Shown here: positions 9,095 to 19,530 of the stretch, one piece after another
Position numbering within the stretch: the stretch's first letter is position 1
Layout of the letters: every line of letters starts with the position of its first letter
Origin: Chrysophaeum taylorii
Taxonomy: Eukaryota; Sar; Pelagophyceae; Pelagomonadales; Pelagomonadaceae
Assembly: GCA_029834535.1 (NCBI GenBank)
Contig: JAQMWT010000145.1
Coordinates: 1 to 64,000 of the forward strand
DNA: 64,000 nt
Direction of reading: 5' to 3'
Notes under the pieces: generated by a model
Told to the model about the DNA's origin: nothing
What the model saw: the letters and a program-made list of their open reading frames with translations, nothing else
Databases searched by the model: none
Position numbers and translations under genes: made by a program

Positions 9095-10312
9095 TTAGTT
9101 ATTAAACGCCTTGGTCGTCGCGATCCACGCATCGAGCTTCTCCAAGCCGGCGCCCGTGCGGAGGCCCTCCCTCGCGAGGTCGAGGCCGGCCTCGACCGAA
9201 TCCGCAGCGCCGTACACGTAGAGGCCCATGGCGGCGTTGAGGGCGATTGCGTCGCGGCGCGCGTCGGTCGCGTCGCTCGCCGCGAGGCACTCCCGGAGCG
9301 CGCGGGCGTTCAGGTCGGCGTCGCCGCCCTTGAGGTCCTCGAGGGTGCACCGGGGGATCCCGAAATCGAGGGGTTCGAGGGTCCACTTGGTCTTCTCGTA
9401 GGAGGAGGAGGAGGAGGAGGAGGAGGATGATGATCCCGCGCGATTTTTGTTCTTTTTTAACTCGAGGACCGTGCACGGACCGAGCGGGGATATCTCGTCG
9501 AGGCCGACACCGTGGATGACGACCGCGTGGTCGACGACCCCGATTTTCTCGAGGGCCCCCGCGAGGAGGTCGACGAGGTGTTCGCCGAAGACCCCGATCA
9601 CGACGCGCTGCGCGGCCGCCGCGTTGGTGAGCGGTCCGAGGAGATTGAAGGCCGTGCGAACCCCCAGCGCCTTGCGCACGGGCGCGACCGCCTTCATCGC
9701 CGGGTGGTTTTTCGGTGCGTACAAAAAGCCGAGACCCACCTCCTCGATGCATTCCGCGACCTGTTGGACCTCGAGGTCGAGGTCCAAACCGAGCGCCTCC
9801 AAGACGTCGGCCGCGCCGCACTTGGACGAGACGCTCCGGTTCCCGCACTTGGTCACCTTGGCCCCGCAGGCCGCGCACAAAATGGCAGCCGCCGTCGACA
9901 AGTTAATCGTCGACGCTCCGTCGCCCCCCGTCCCGACGATGTCGAGGAGCCGGCCGCCGCTCGCGACGACTACGGGGACGCACGCCGCGCGCATCGCCGA
10001 CGCCGCCCCCGCGATCTCCTCGGGGCTCTCGCCCTTGCGCCGCAGCAAGCACAGCACGGCCGCGACCTGCTCGGGCCTCGCGGTCCCGTCGAGGAATGAC
10101 GCAAAAAGTTCGCGCGACTCCTCGCCGCTCAGCTCACCGCCATCAATCAGCTTGCTGAGGAACGGCTTGAGGTCGGCGGTCCCCCGTTCGGCGAGCCGCC
10201 TCACGCTGCTGCTGCTGCTGCTGCTGCTCCTCCTCGGGACTCCCAGCCCGGGGGTGCGGAACCCTGTCGCTCGCGCCGCCAGCACGGCAACGATCCAGGC
10301 TCCGCACCTCAT
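9095..10312 (-). CDS. trpD: Anthranilate phosphoribosyltransferase, plastid-targeted
   Basis: It transfers phosphoribose from PRPP to anthranilate, the second step of tryptophan synthesis. I chose the ATG at 10,312, giving 405 residues, because it starts a signal-like segment (MRCGAWIVAVLAARATG) followed by F18, the heterokont plastid cleavage pattern. The upstream in-frame codons are proline-rich and overlap the promoter of the myosin gene. Family motifs are clear: the PRPP-binding GTGGDGASTINLST at 127-140, CGNRSVSSKCGAADVLE from about 156, and a GPLTNA-type loop (FNLLGPLTNAA). A serine run at 29-36 is encoded by a (CTG)n-like microsatellite, and a second run near residue 310 comes from a (GGA)n tract. 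Both look like expansions in disordered loops. The gene is divergent from the myosin gene across 99 bp. Confidence 0.92.
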   Translation of the reverse strand: MRCGAWIVAVLAARATGFRTPGLGVPRRSSSSSSSSVRRLAERGTADLKPFLSKLIDGGELSGEESRELFASFLDGTARPEQVAAVLCLLRRKGESPEEIAGAASAMRAACVPVVVASGGRLLDIVGTGGDGASTINLSTAAAILCAACGAKVTKCGNRSVSSKCGAADVLEALGLDLDLEVQQVAECIEEVGLGFLYAPKNHPAMKAVAPVRKALGVRTAFNLLGPLTNAAAAQRVVIGVFGEHLVDLLAGALEKIGVVDHAVVIHGVGLDEISPLGPCTVLELKKNKNRAGSSSSSSSSSSSYEKTKWTLEPLDFGIPRCTLEDLKGGDADLNARALRECLAASDATDARRDAIALNAAMGLYVYGAADSVEAGLDLAREGLRTGAGLEKLDAWIATTKAFNN

Positions 10313-10411
10313 CTTTCTTTTCCGGCGAGATGTTGAAGTGTGACTCAGCGCAGCTAGGCCCCTATCATCATATATATCCCGTTGTTGGTTGGTGTGGAAC
10401 ACAAGATTCTG
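10313..10411. promoter_or_regulatory. 99-bp bidirectional promoter region (trpD / myosin)
   Basis: The two ATGs at 10,312 (minus) and 10,412 (plus) face away from each other with only 99 bp between them. A catatatatcc stretch near 10,370-10,380 is the only AT-rich, TATA-like element. The role is inferred from position alone. Confidence 0.5.
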
Positions 10412-13400
10412 ATGATGCCGCCCGTCGAGGGGGAGTGGTGGTGGATCGAGGACCCCGAGCAGAAGTACGTGGCCGTCAAGGTCGCGACCGTCCTGGAAGA
10501 CCACGCAAAGGTCGAGGGCGGGGGGACCGTCGCGCTGGATCGGTTTGTTTCGGCGATGGATGGAGAGACCGACGTCACGGTCGAGGATCTCGTGCAGATG
10601 GAGGCCGTGACGGTGCCCGCGATCATCGACACGTTGCGCGTCCGGTTTGCGGCCGACAAGATATACACGGGAATCGCCGACATCCTGGTGGCGATAAATC
10701 CGTTCCAGTGGATCGACGACGCGTACGGCGAATCAGAGATCGCAAAGGCCAAGAGTGATCCGAGGGCGCCGCCGCATCCCTTCAAAACCGCCGTCAACGC
10801 CTACGCCGGGCTCCGCGACACGGGGAAGGCCCAGGCCATCCTGATCAGCGGCGAGTCGGGGGCCGGAAAAACTGAGGCTACGAAGCAGTGCCTCAAGATG
10901 CTCGGCGACCGCGCGGGGTCGGCCGTCGACGACAAGCTCTTCAGCACGAGCCCCGTTCTCGAAACAATGGGAAACGCGAAGACGGTGCGCAACAACAACT
11001 CGAGCCGCTTCGGAAAGTTCATGCTCATCCGCTTCGACGAGAAGGCCCTCAAAATCGAGGGGTGCAGGATCGTGGACTATCTGCTCGAGAAATCTCGCGT
11101 CTCGGCCCCCGGGCCCGGCGAGCGCACCTACCACGTCTTCTACCAGCTGTGCCTCGAGGGTCACCGCGTCGGGAGCGCCGAGACCTACCCGCCGACGCGG
11201 GGCTGCGTGCACGCCGACGGCATCGACGACGCCCGGGGCTGGCGCGACTTCAGGGACGCGCTCGCGCTGCTCCTCTCGGAGGAGGAGGAGGAGGACGACG
11301 AAAAGGCAACCTCCAACCTTCTCGACGCTTGTGCGGGCGTGCTGTGCGCGAGCGCGATTCGGTTTGAGGAAACTCAAGACGAGGGCTCGACTGTTATGAG
11401 CGGCGGCCAACCACGACGACGGAGCTTCGTGGTTCAGGACGCGTGCGCGGCGACGGCCGACGCGCTCGGGATCGACGAGCAGAGTCTCGTCGACTGCCTC
11501 ACGCGCCGCGTGCTCCGCGTCGGTACGCAGATCCTCCGCACAAACCTCACCGCCGGAGAGGCCGCCGACTGCCGCGACGCCCTCTGCAAGCACCTCTACG
11601 GCGAGCTCTTCAAGGCGACCGTCGCCCGCATCAACCGCGCCCTATCCGGCGGCGGCGGCGGCGGCGTAGAAAACGAAGAAAGCCCGAGCAGCAACAAAAA
11701 GACGATCGGCGTGCTCGACATCTTTGGGTTCGAGATTTTCGACACCAACTCGTTCGAGCAGCTGTGCATAAACTTCTGCAACGAAAAGCTGCAGCGGTAC
11801 TTCACGCGCCACATCTTCGACCAGGAGGTCGCCGTGTACCGGTCGGAAGGGGTTGATTTCGAGGACATCGCGTACGCCGACAACTCGGACGTCATCGAGC
11901 TCGTCGAGGCGCGGCGCTCGGGGCTGTTCCGCATGCTCGACGACGAGGTCATGGTCCCCAACGGTAGCGACAAAAACTACTGCGCCAAGATATACAGGAG
12001 CCACAAGACCCACCCCCGCCTCTCGTTCGACCGGCGCGATCCGGACGTCTTCGTGCTCGAGCACTACGCGGGCCGCGTGAGATACGAGGTCCACGGTTTT
12101 GTCGTCAAGAACAGGGACCGGCTGTACGACGACGTCGCCGAGACGCTGGTGGGATCGAGGAACGCGCTCGTCGCGGGACTCTTCGACGGCAATATTTGTA
12201 CTACTACTACTACTACTACTAGTACTCGGAGGAGCCCGACGACGTCGTCGTCGAGCGCCCGGTTCGTCGCGCAGCTCGGAACGCTCGTCGAGGCGCTCGA
12301 CGCGAGCCAGCCGCACTTCATTCGGTGCATCAAGCCCAACAACCGAAAGACGCCGCGGCTCTTCGAGGGAAGTATGTGCTACGACCAACTCTTGTTTTCT
12401 GGGGTCTTCGAGGCCGTCACGATTCGCCAGCGGGGCTTTCCGTTCCGCGAGAAGCACGCCAGTTGGTATCGACGCCACTGGCTCGCCGCGCCCAAGGACG
12501 CGAGGAAGATCCTTGTCCTCCCGGACCGCGTCCGCCATCTCGAGAACAACAAGGAGGCCGCGGCCGCGTGCGAAGAGCTGCTCGAACGGATAGACGGCTT
12601 ACGCCGCGGAGACTGCGAGGTGGGCGCGACGATGGTGATGTGGCGCGCGCCGCAGCAACGGGTGCTGATGGACGTGCGGAGGAAAGTCGACCACGCTGTC
12701 GGGGTGATGATCGGGACCTGCGCCCGGGCCAAGCTCGCGCGCGAGCTGCGGCGCGTGCTCTGTCGCGTCCGCGAGGCGTTCGCGTCGGCAAAGGCCTCGA
12801 AAGACGCTGATTTCATCGACGCAGAACTTACCGAGATCGGTGAGCCTCGGTTCGAGAGTCGCGACCTGCGGCGGCTCCGACGGCTCAAGGTACGCATTTC
12901 GCGCGAGCGCGAGCTCGACGTCGAGTACGAAAGGCTCGCCGCGCTCCCGCTCGACGCGGTCGACGAGCGGTTCCGAGCCCTCGTTCTCGAGGGCCGCGAG
13001 CTCGAGCTCGACTCGGAGTTGTTCGAAAAGGTCGACCGAATGTACGCGACGGTCGTCGAGAAACGACGCGCCGTCGAGGTCGTCCGCGAACAACGGGATG
13101 CCGAAGAGCCCGACGAGGCCGCTTTGCGAAGCGCGGTCGCGACGCTCGCGCGGCTGCGCGAGGCGTACGGGGCCGCGGCGATGAGCACGCCCGAGGAACT
13201 CGAGGCGAAGCGCGTTCTCGCGCACCTCGACGACGAGAACCTCCTGGCGCTCGCGCTCTTCGATGCCTGCGTCGCGACTGCTCTCCACCACCCAACGGCG
13301 GCGGCGGACGACGACGACGACGACGACGACCGAGAAAAAAAAATAATAATCGCGCGGGCCGCGCTGCGCGGCGCGCGCGTCGCGACGCTCGAGAGGCGGC

Positions 13401-15843
13401 TCGACGACCTCCGGCAGCACGGGCCGCGGCGGGTCGCGTCGCGCCTCGCGCTCGCGCTCGCCGGCGAGGCGATCGCCTCGCGCAGACAGCTCGACGCGGC
13501 ATTGGATCGCGACGACGACGACGAGCCGTGGGAACTCGCCTCGCGCAAGGCGGCGACCGCGCTCGCGAGCGCCGAAAAGCGGCGCGCCGGGCTCCCGGTG
13601 GTGGTCGTCGCCGCCATCGCGTCCGACGCCAAGCTCGCGCTCGAAATCTGCGAGGCGCGGCGCGCCGTGTGCGAGGCGTGCCGGGCCGCCGTCTCGACTT
13701 GGCCGCCCGACGAAGCCGCGCTTCGCGCGGCCGTCGCGGTACCCGGCGGAGGGTTTACGTCAACCCTCGAGCTCGGCGCTCGCGACGTGGCGAAAGCCAA
13801 GGACAGGCTCGCGCGGCTCCTCGAAGAAAGGCGTCTCCTCGAGGCCGTCGCGGGAAGCCTCGAGCACGAGCGGCCGCGAATCGTCGACGACGACGACGAC
13901 GACCAGAGAGTTGCGACGACCGCGCTCGAGCGCGCGACCGAGGCGGCTCGGAGGTATGGAATGAGCGATCCCTTTGACGCGGCTACGCTCGAGTCGGCCG
14001 TCGGCGCGCTCCGGCTCCGGACGGCGCTGCGCGATGTCTTCGAAACGCGCGGCTGGGACCGGCTCCGAGGCGACGAGTACCTCCGCGCCGACGCGGCGTT
14101 ATCTTCCCTCCGCGACGCGTGCGCGGCAGCGCCGCCGCCTCCTGGCTTCTACGAGCACGGCGCCAGCGAGGTCGCGGCCTGCGAGAAGTTGGTAGCAACA
14201 TGCTCGGTCAGGGCCGAGGTGTGCCACCAAATCGAAGCGAGTCGTCTCGCCTTTGGCGGCGACGACGCCGTCGCCGACGCCGACGTCGCCACTCTCCTGC
14301 GGGCCGTCGACATGGCGGCCGCGCTCGAAATCGAGGAAGACGACCACCATAATCATCTCCTCTCGTCTCTTCGGGATGCGCGCCAGCTCGCCGCCGAGGT
14401 GCGGGCGGCGCTCGAGACCACCACCCTCATTCGTCGCCCCGACGAGGCCGCGCTCCGCGCCGCGATCGCCGAGGCAGAGCGCCTTAAATTGTCCGAGGCG
14501 CGACCAGTCCTCGCGGCCAAGCGGCTCCTCGAGCGCGTCACCAAGCTGACAGAGGACGCCGAACGGTGTCGGACCTCGACCGACCGCCGGGGCTTCGTGG
14601 CCTCGGTCGTCCGCGAGGCCGCGGCCCTCGGCTTCGAGAACGACGACGTCCGCCTCGCGCGATTCTATTTGGATCTCCCCGAACTCGACTTCCTCAAGCT
14701 GATGTTGGTGCGCGCGATCGGCGACGACAGGCGCGACCTCGCCGTCGAGGCGAGCGTCAAGCTCCACGACCTCTACCCGCCGACGGGCCTCGACGTCGCG
14801 CGGAGCGCCGCCGTCAAGACGCCCTTCGAGTATGCCAAGATCCGCTTCAACGACCCCGCCCCAGACCTCAAGCTCAAGCGAGAGATGGCCAGCATGCTCG
14901 AGTTCGCGCCGCGACTTTTGTCCGCGCTCACGCGGATCCTCGGCCTCGAGCCGGACGGCGACGTCGCCGCGAAAAAACTTTTTTCGATGGTCTCGGGATA
15001 CATGGGCGACGCGATCAAGCGCCGGGCCGTCCCCGACATCCTCAGCGACGAGATCGTCGTCGAGTGCCGCGCGAGGCCCTCGTTGGTCGACGAGGCCTAC
15101 TGCCAGGTCCTCAAGCAGATCAAAAACAACCCCAACCCGACGTCGCGCGCGCGCGGCTGGAAGCTTGTCGACGCCCTCCTCTCTGCCAAGCTCGCCCCGA
15201 CCACGCCGCTCGAGCTCCACGTCGAGGCCGCCTTCCGGCGCGCGGGCACGCCCGCCGGCTGCGTCGTGCGCCGGCCCCTCGCCCACCGCCTCGTCGAAGC
15301 CTGGCTTTGCGCGCACGTCCTCGAGCCTCGACGCGACCGCGCCGGATGGCTAGAGCGAGATCCCGACCTCGCGACGCCCCCCCGACGACGCAAGGGGAAG
15401 AAAAAAACGGCATACTTTGTCCTCGAGGAGGACAAAGCCTCAAGAGGACAAAGCCTCGCCCAGTACGACGACACGAAAAAAACTAAGCCCGTCGCGCGCT
15501 ACGACCTCGCCAGCGTCGGCCGCGTCTGGGCTCTCTGGACCGACGACGCTCCGGCCCTCCTTCGATTTCCCTTCGTCGTCGATTATGCCGATGCGCCGCT
15601 CGTTCTCTCCGCCTGGTCGGCCGAAGAAAGGGCCAGCTGGATCGCCGCCCTCGACGTGAGTTCATCGCATTTCGCCGCCTCTCACCCTCCACCCAGGCCG
15701 CCCGCAACGCCATCGCTCCCAACCCCGACGCCTGGCACCAAGCCCTCGACCATCGCACCGGCCGGCCCTACTACTGGAACCGCGACACCCTCGCCGTTTC
15801 CTGGGATCAACCCGCCATCGCGACGACGACGACGACGACCTAA
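10412..15843 (+). CDS. Unconventional myosin with MyTH4, PH-like and WW domains (two exons)
   Basis: An actin-based motor. Exons are 10,412-15,655 and 15,697-15,843, separated by a 41-nt intron, giving 1,796 residues. The motor domain (about 1-720) carries the P-loop GESGAGKT near 147, switch I NNNSSRFGK near 193, switch II DIFGFEIF near 436 and the actin-binding FIRCIKPN near 635. Three poly-acid or poly-T loops are microsatellite-encoded, for example (ACT)n at about 12,198-12,222. A long R/E/A-rich helical region follows (about 740-1,420), with at most one weak IQ-like site near 765. A MyTH4 domain (about 1,450-1,610) includes the typical DEAYCQVLKQIKNNPNP block. A PH-like end (SAWSAEERASWIAAL) precedes the exon junction. 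The last exon encodes a WW domain with W1761, W1784 and P1787. MyTH4 myosins usually carry FERM domains; here PH and WW take that place. The start was chosen at the first in-frame ATG. Confidence 0.88.
15656..15696 (+). other. 41-nt intron in the myosin gene
   Basis: The donor is GTGAGT directly after a complete codon, the acceptor is CACCCAG, and a branch-like CTCAC lies about 10 nt before the acceptor. Reading through without splicing gives a proline-rich, unrelated tail. Removing 41 nt shifts the frame into a textbook WW domain and a stop at 15,841. The evidence is the domain itself; there is no transcript. Confidence 0.8.
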
Positions 15844-17187
15844 TAACCATAATATTCTTCTTCTTCTCCAGAATTCGTTCCGATTCAATTTTTTTGCCAC
15901 AAAAACGAATGAATGGGGTTTCAAGAGCAGAGACGAGGGTACTTACCAAAACTCCTTCTTGAAAATATCCTTCTTCGGAGCATCCAAGTCGCACCTCGGG
16001 TCCGAGTAATAAATAAGTGACAGGTCCACGGACGTGCGGCGATATCCGTGTTGTTTCGGTGGGAAACAACAGTAAAAAAACGCGAAGCTCTCTCGTGAGC
16101 GCGAGAAGAAGAAAGGGAAGAAGAAAGGGGATCATCGGACAATAGTCGTCGTCGTAGAGACCGTTGTCGTTCATTTCGCCAGATATTTCAACCACTCATT
16201 TCTTCTTTCGGATAAGATGCTGCCGAGTCTGCTGCATGCATGCCGTTCATCGAACGAACAAGCGAAAGAGAAGTAAGTCCCCGCGAGCTCGGTGTGTACT
16301 GGTGCGCGCCGTACGAACTATCCGGAGCAAAAAATTTCACATGATGCGAGGGCGCTGCGACAAAATTTGACCCTTCCATCCCTCTCGTTGCTCGACAGCC
16401 CTACTGGTGACATGGAGCCGATGTATATAGGCTATATTGTCGGTCCGCCAATTCTTGGATATGTATGCCAGCGCGCGATTGGAGCTGTCCCGAGACGCCG
16501 CAATCGGCAGGGGCGTAGGGCATCTAAGGATGGTTGGTGCGGCACAATTCTCCGAAGCCGCCTGGCTGCTATATGTCGGTCGGAGAGATATCCTATCCGC
16601 CGGTTTTTTGAATCGCAACGAGCTGCCAAGATTTTCGGTCGCACGCGAGCACACCTCGTCGGGGATGTTGTCGAGGTTGCCCTCGCCCCGAACCATCGCG
16701 TCGGTTGCCACGCGTCGACGTCATAGTCTCGTACACACATCCCGCGATCTCGTCCACACATCGTGGCCAGCCACCAATAACGCGTGACGACGAGATTGTG
16801 CCTCCGCGCCGACCATTCGCCGGCACGAAGGGGTCTCCCCCCCCCCCCCCCAGCGAAGCCTCTTCTACACGAAAACGTCGAGTAACGACGCGTCGACGGC
16901 CGCCACCTTATGATAGTAAGTCATCCGGGTTTCTCCCGTCTGCTTGCTGCTCTGCCATTTATTTCCCTTTTTGCTTTCGGTATCGTCGTCTTTCGTGTTT
17001 TTCTTTTGTGTGTTTCTCTTCCTATGAGCGGTCATCATCTGTTCGGGAAGTAATGTATAGACCAAGTCTATGCCGAGCTTCTTTTTGCTTGGTCGATTGG
17101 TTCTTCACCAATTCTTCACCAGGTACCTACCACCAATAGGAGTGTGAAAAAAAAATATGATTGGCCAAGAAGCGAAATAGAATCAGG
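15844..17187. other. Gene-free stretch between myosin and GMC oxidase
   Basis: About 1.3 kb with no supported gene. It is less GC-rich than the flanking genes and has mixed-strand short open frames without recognisable domains. A C10-C11 run lies at about 16,840-16,850. Nothing resembling the window's repeat families was seen. Confidence 0.5.
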
Positions 17188-19395
17188 ATGGTCGGAGTCA
17201 TCAACGGACGGAGTCGCGAGACGCTGTACGCGCTGCTGGAGACGTTGGTTCCCTCTCTGGACGAGAAGACGGCGCGTGCCATCGCCGGGGAGTCGGCTTC
17301 CGAGGCCGTGGTCGCGTCGCTGATGCAGAGCGGCAGGCAGGCCGAGGCCGTCGCGGCAATCGAGCGCGCCCTGGAGGTGTTGCTCGCGCACGAGGCCCGC
17401 GATTTTCGCGTCGCCCTGTGGCTTCTCGGGACGCGGCTGGGGACTCTGGCGCTGACGGGGTGCTTGCCCCCCTTTGGCGGGTTTGGCGCGTGGGAGGTCG
17501 GCGAACGCGAGACGGCGCTTTTGAGCATGGCGCGGTCTGGCGTCGGGCAGCGTCGCAAGGCTTTCAACGCCCTCAAACGGTTGTTGCTCGCCGTGATCAT
17601 CTCGTCGACCGGCGAGGACGGCACGAATCCGCACTGGGCTGCCGCGGGGTTTTCGCTTCCGAAGGCGCTCTTCCGTCCGCCTCCAAAGTCGGCGGATTAC
17701 GAGTGGCCGACCGTCGAGAATGAGAAGAGCGTGACCTGCGATGTCGCGATCGTCGGGAGCGGGTGTGGCGCGGGCGTGTGTGCCGCGCGGCTCGCGGCGG
17801 CGGGGTTCGACGTGGTGGTCCTGGAGAAAGGCGAGATCGTCGCGGCCGACGAGCTCGGCGGCGACGAAGCGTCGGCGTTCGCTAGGCTCTACGAGCGCGC
17901 CGGCCTGGTGACGACGTCCTGCGGGAGCATGTCGATCCTCGCCGGGGCAACCTTTGGGGGTGGGTCGACCGTGAATTGGTCGTGCTCGCTCCGGACGCCG
18001 CCTATCGTCCAGAACGAATGGGGATTCCCGTTCTGCGGCGAGAGGTTTGAGGCCGCGCTCGACGAGGTGTCGCGGCGCCTCGGCGTCCAGGAGCGCGATG
18101 TCGTGCACAACCGTCCCAACGCCATCCTCTTCAAGGGATGCGAGGTTTTGGGGGTCGACGTGGCGACGGCACCTCAGAATCTCGAGAAAACTGACGGACC
18201 CGAGCCGTGGTTGATACCGTACGGCGATCGGTTCGGCCTCAAGCGATCGACGCCGAGGACGTACCTCCGCGACGCCGCCAAGACAGGGAACTGCCGCGTG
18301 ATTTCGCGGTGCGAAGTGCGGCGCGTCCTGCGCGACGCCGCCGGCCGCGCCGCGGCCCTCGAGTGCCTCGACGGCCGGAAAGTTTTGGCGAGGCGCGCGG
18401 TCGTCCTCGCCGCCGGGTCCCTCAACACGCCGGCTATCTTGCTGCGGTCGGGCGTGCCCAACCCAAATATCGGTCGCTCCCTCCGTCTCCACCCGGTAAC
18501 CCCCGTCGTTGGCGTCTTCGAGCCGCCCCCGAACGAGATGTTTGCCATCGGCGACGGCGCGCCCATGACGGTCGTCTCGCGCGCGCAAGCTTTTAAGGAG
18601 GACGACCCCTACGGCGCGCTGATCGAGGTCCCGCACGGCCCCCTTGCCCTCTCGATCGCCTGCAAGCCCTGGACCGGCGGACTCGCCCTCAAGAAGGATC
18701 TCCTCCTCGCGAAGCGTCTGTCGCCGCTCGTCGTCCTGCAGCGAGACTCGGGCGACGGTGGCACCGTTCGCCTCGACGCCGACGGCCTTCCGGTCGTCGA
18801 CTACAAAATCAACGACCACGACCGCCGCTCCATGACGACGGCGCTCGTCCAGGCCGCCAAAATATTGGCCGCTGCCGGCGCCCGGAGGATCTTGACCTAC
18901 CATCTCGCCGACCCCGTCGACGTCCCGGCACGAAGAACTGAGGACCACCACATCGAGGCCGAGATTCGACGTCGCGGCGTCGCCTCGCGACCAAACGACA
19001 TCACCCTCCTCAGCGCCCACCAGATGGGCACCTGTAAGATGGGCACGGATCCCGCGACGTCCGTCGTCGACCAACGCGCCCAGTCCTGGGAGCTTCCGGG
19101 CTGCTACGTCTGCGACGCCTCCCTTTTCCCCACCGCTTCGGGCGTCAATCCCATGCTCACCACCATGGCCCTCGCCACTATCGTCTCCGACGACCTCGCC
19201 GAAACGCTCTCGAAACAAAGCGACCAAGACGACGATTCCCGCCGCGCGCTCCGTTGGATCCGAGCCCGGCGCCGCCTCCGCCTCCGCCGCGCCGCCGTGT
19301 GCGTGGTGGTGGTGGCCTCTTTTCTTCTTCTTCTTCTTCTTCTTCTCTCTCGCCGCACCACAAGCTTCGCGTGCCCCGTCTTCTCCTACAAATAA
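17188..19395 (+). CDS. GMC-family alcohol oxidase (long-chain fatty alcohol oxidase type)
   Basis: A 735-residue flavoprotein from the first in-frame ATG (17,188). The N-terminal 170 residues resemble the helical extension of long-chain alcohol oxidases. FAD binding is shown by DVAIVGSGCGAGVCAARLA at about 185, then VVVLEKG. GATFGGGSTVNW is the second conserved flavin block. Near the C-terminus come SAHQMGTCKMG at about 608 and CDASLFPTASGVNPMLTTMA at about 640-660, the family's active-site region with its histidine and asparagine. The enzyme should oxidise long-chain alcohols to aldehydes using O2. The protein ends with R-rich residues followed by about 15 hydrophobic residues (LLLLLLLL near 715), a possible tail anchor partly encoded by a (CTT)n tract. 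It is followed on the same strand after 135 bp by the Notum-like gene. Confidence 0.88.
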   Translation: MVGVINGRSRETLYALLETLVPSLDEKTARAIAGESASEAVVASLMQSGRQAEAVAAIERALEVLLAHEARDFRVALWLLGTRLGTLALTGCLPPFGGFGAWEVGERETALLSMARSGVGQRRKAFNALKRLLLAVIISSTGEDGTNPHWAAAGFSLPKALFRPPPKSADYEWPTVENEKSVTCDVAIVGSGCGAGVCAARLAAAGFDVVVLEKGEIVAADELGGDEASAFARLYERAGLVTTSCGSMSILAGATFGGGSTVNWSCSLRTPPIVQNEWGFPFCGERFEAALDEVSRRLGVQERDVVHNRPNAILFKGCEVLGVDVATAPQNLEKTDGPEPWLIPYGDRFGLKRSTPRTYLRDAAKTGNCRVISRCEVRRVLRDAAGRAAALECLDGRKVLARRAVVLAAGSLNTPAILLRSGVPNPNIGRSLRLHPVTPVVGVFEPPPNEMFAIGDGAPMTVVSRAQAFKEDDPYGALIEVPHGPLALSIACKPWTGGLALKKDLLLAKRLSPLVVLQRDSGDGGTVRLDADGLPVVDYKINDHDRRSMTTALVQAAKILAAAGARRILTYHLADPVDVPARRTEDHHIEAEIRRRGVASRPNDITLLSAHQMGTCKMGTDPATSVVDQRAQSWELPGCYVCDASLFPTASGVNPMLTTMALATIVSDDLAETLSKQSDQDDDSRRALRWIRARRRLRLRRAAVCVVVVASFLLLLLLLLSRRTTSFACPVFSYK

Positions 19396-19530
19396 TAATT
19401 AGTTTGTGTGTTTGTTTTTTTCAAAACTATAGATCTCTTTCTTTTTGCCATACAAGTATCTTTTTTCCGTTCGGCCGCTTTGATTGGTCTTCTTGAACTC
19501 GAATCCACAGAGCAAAGAAGCTCAGCTCTC

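Noticed and set aside
17116-19227. 703-codon minus-strand frame opposite the GMC oxidase
   Set aside because: Shadow of the plus-strand gene, which has all family motifs.
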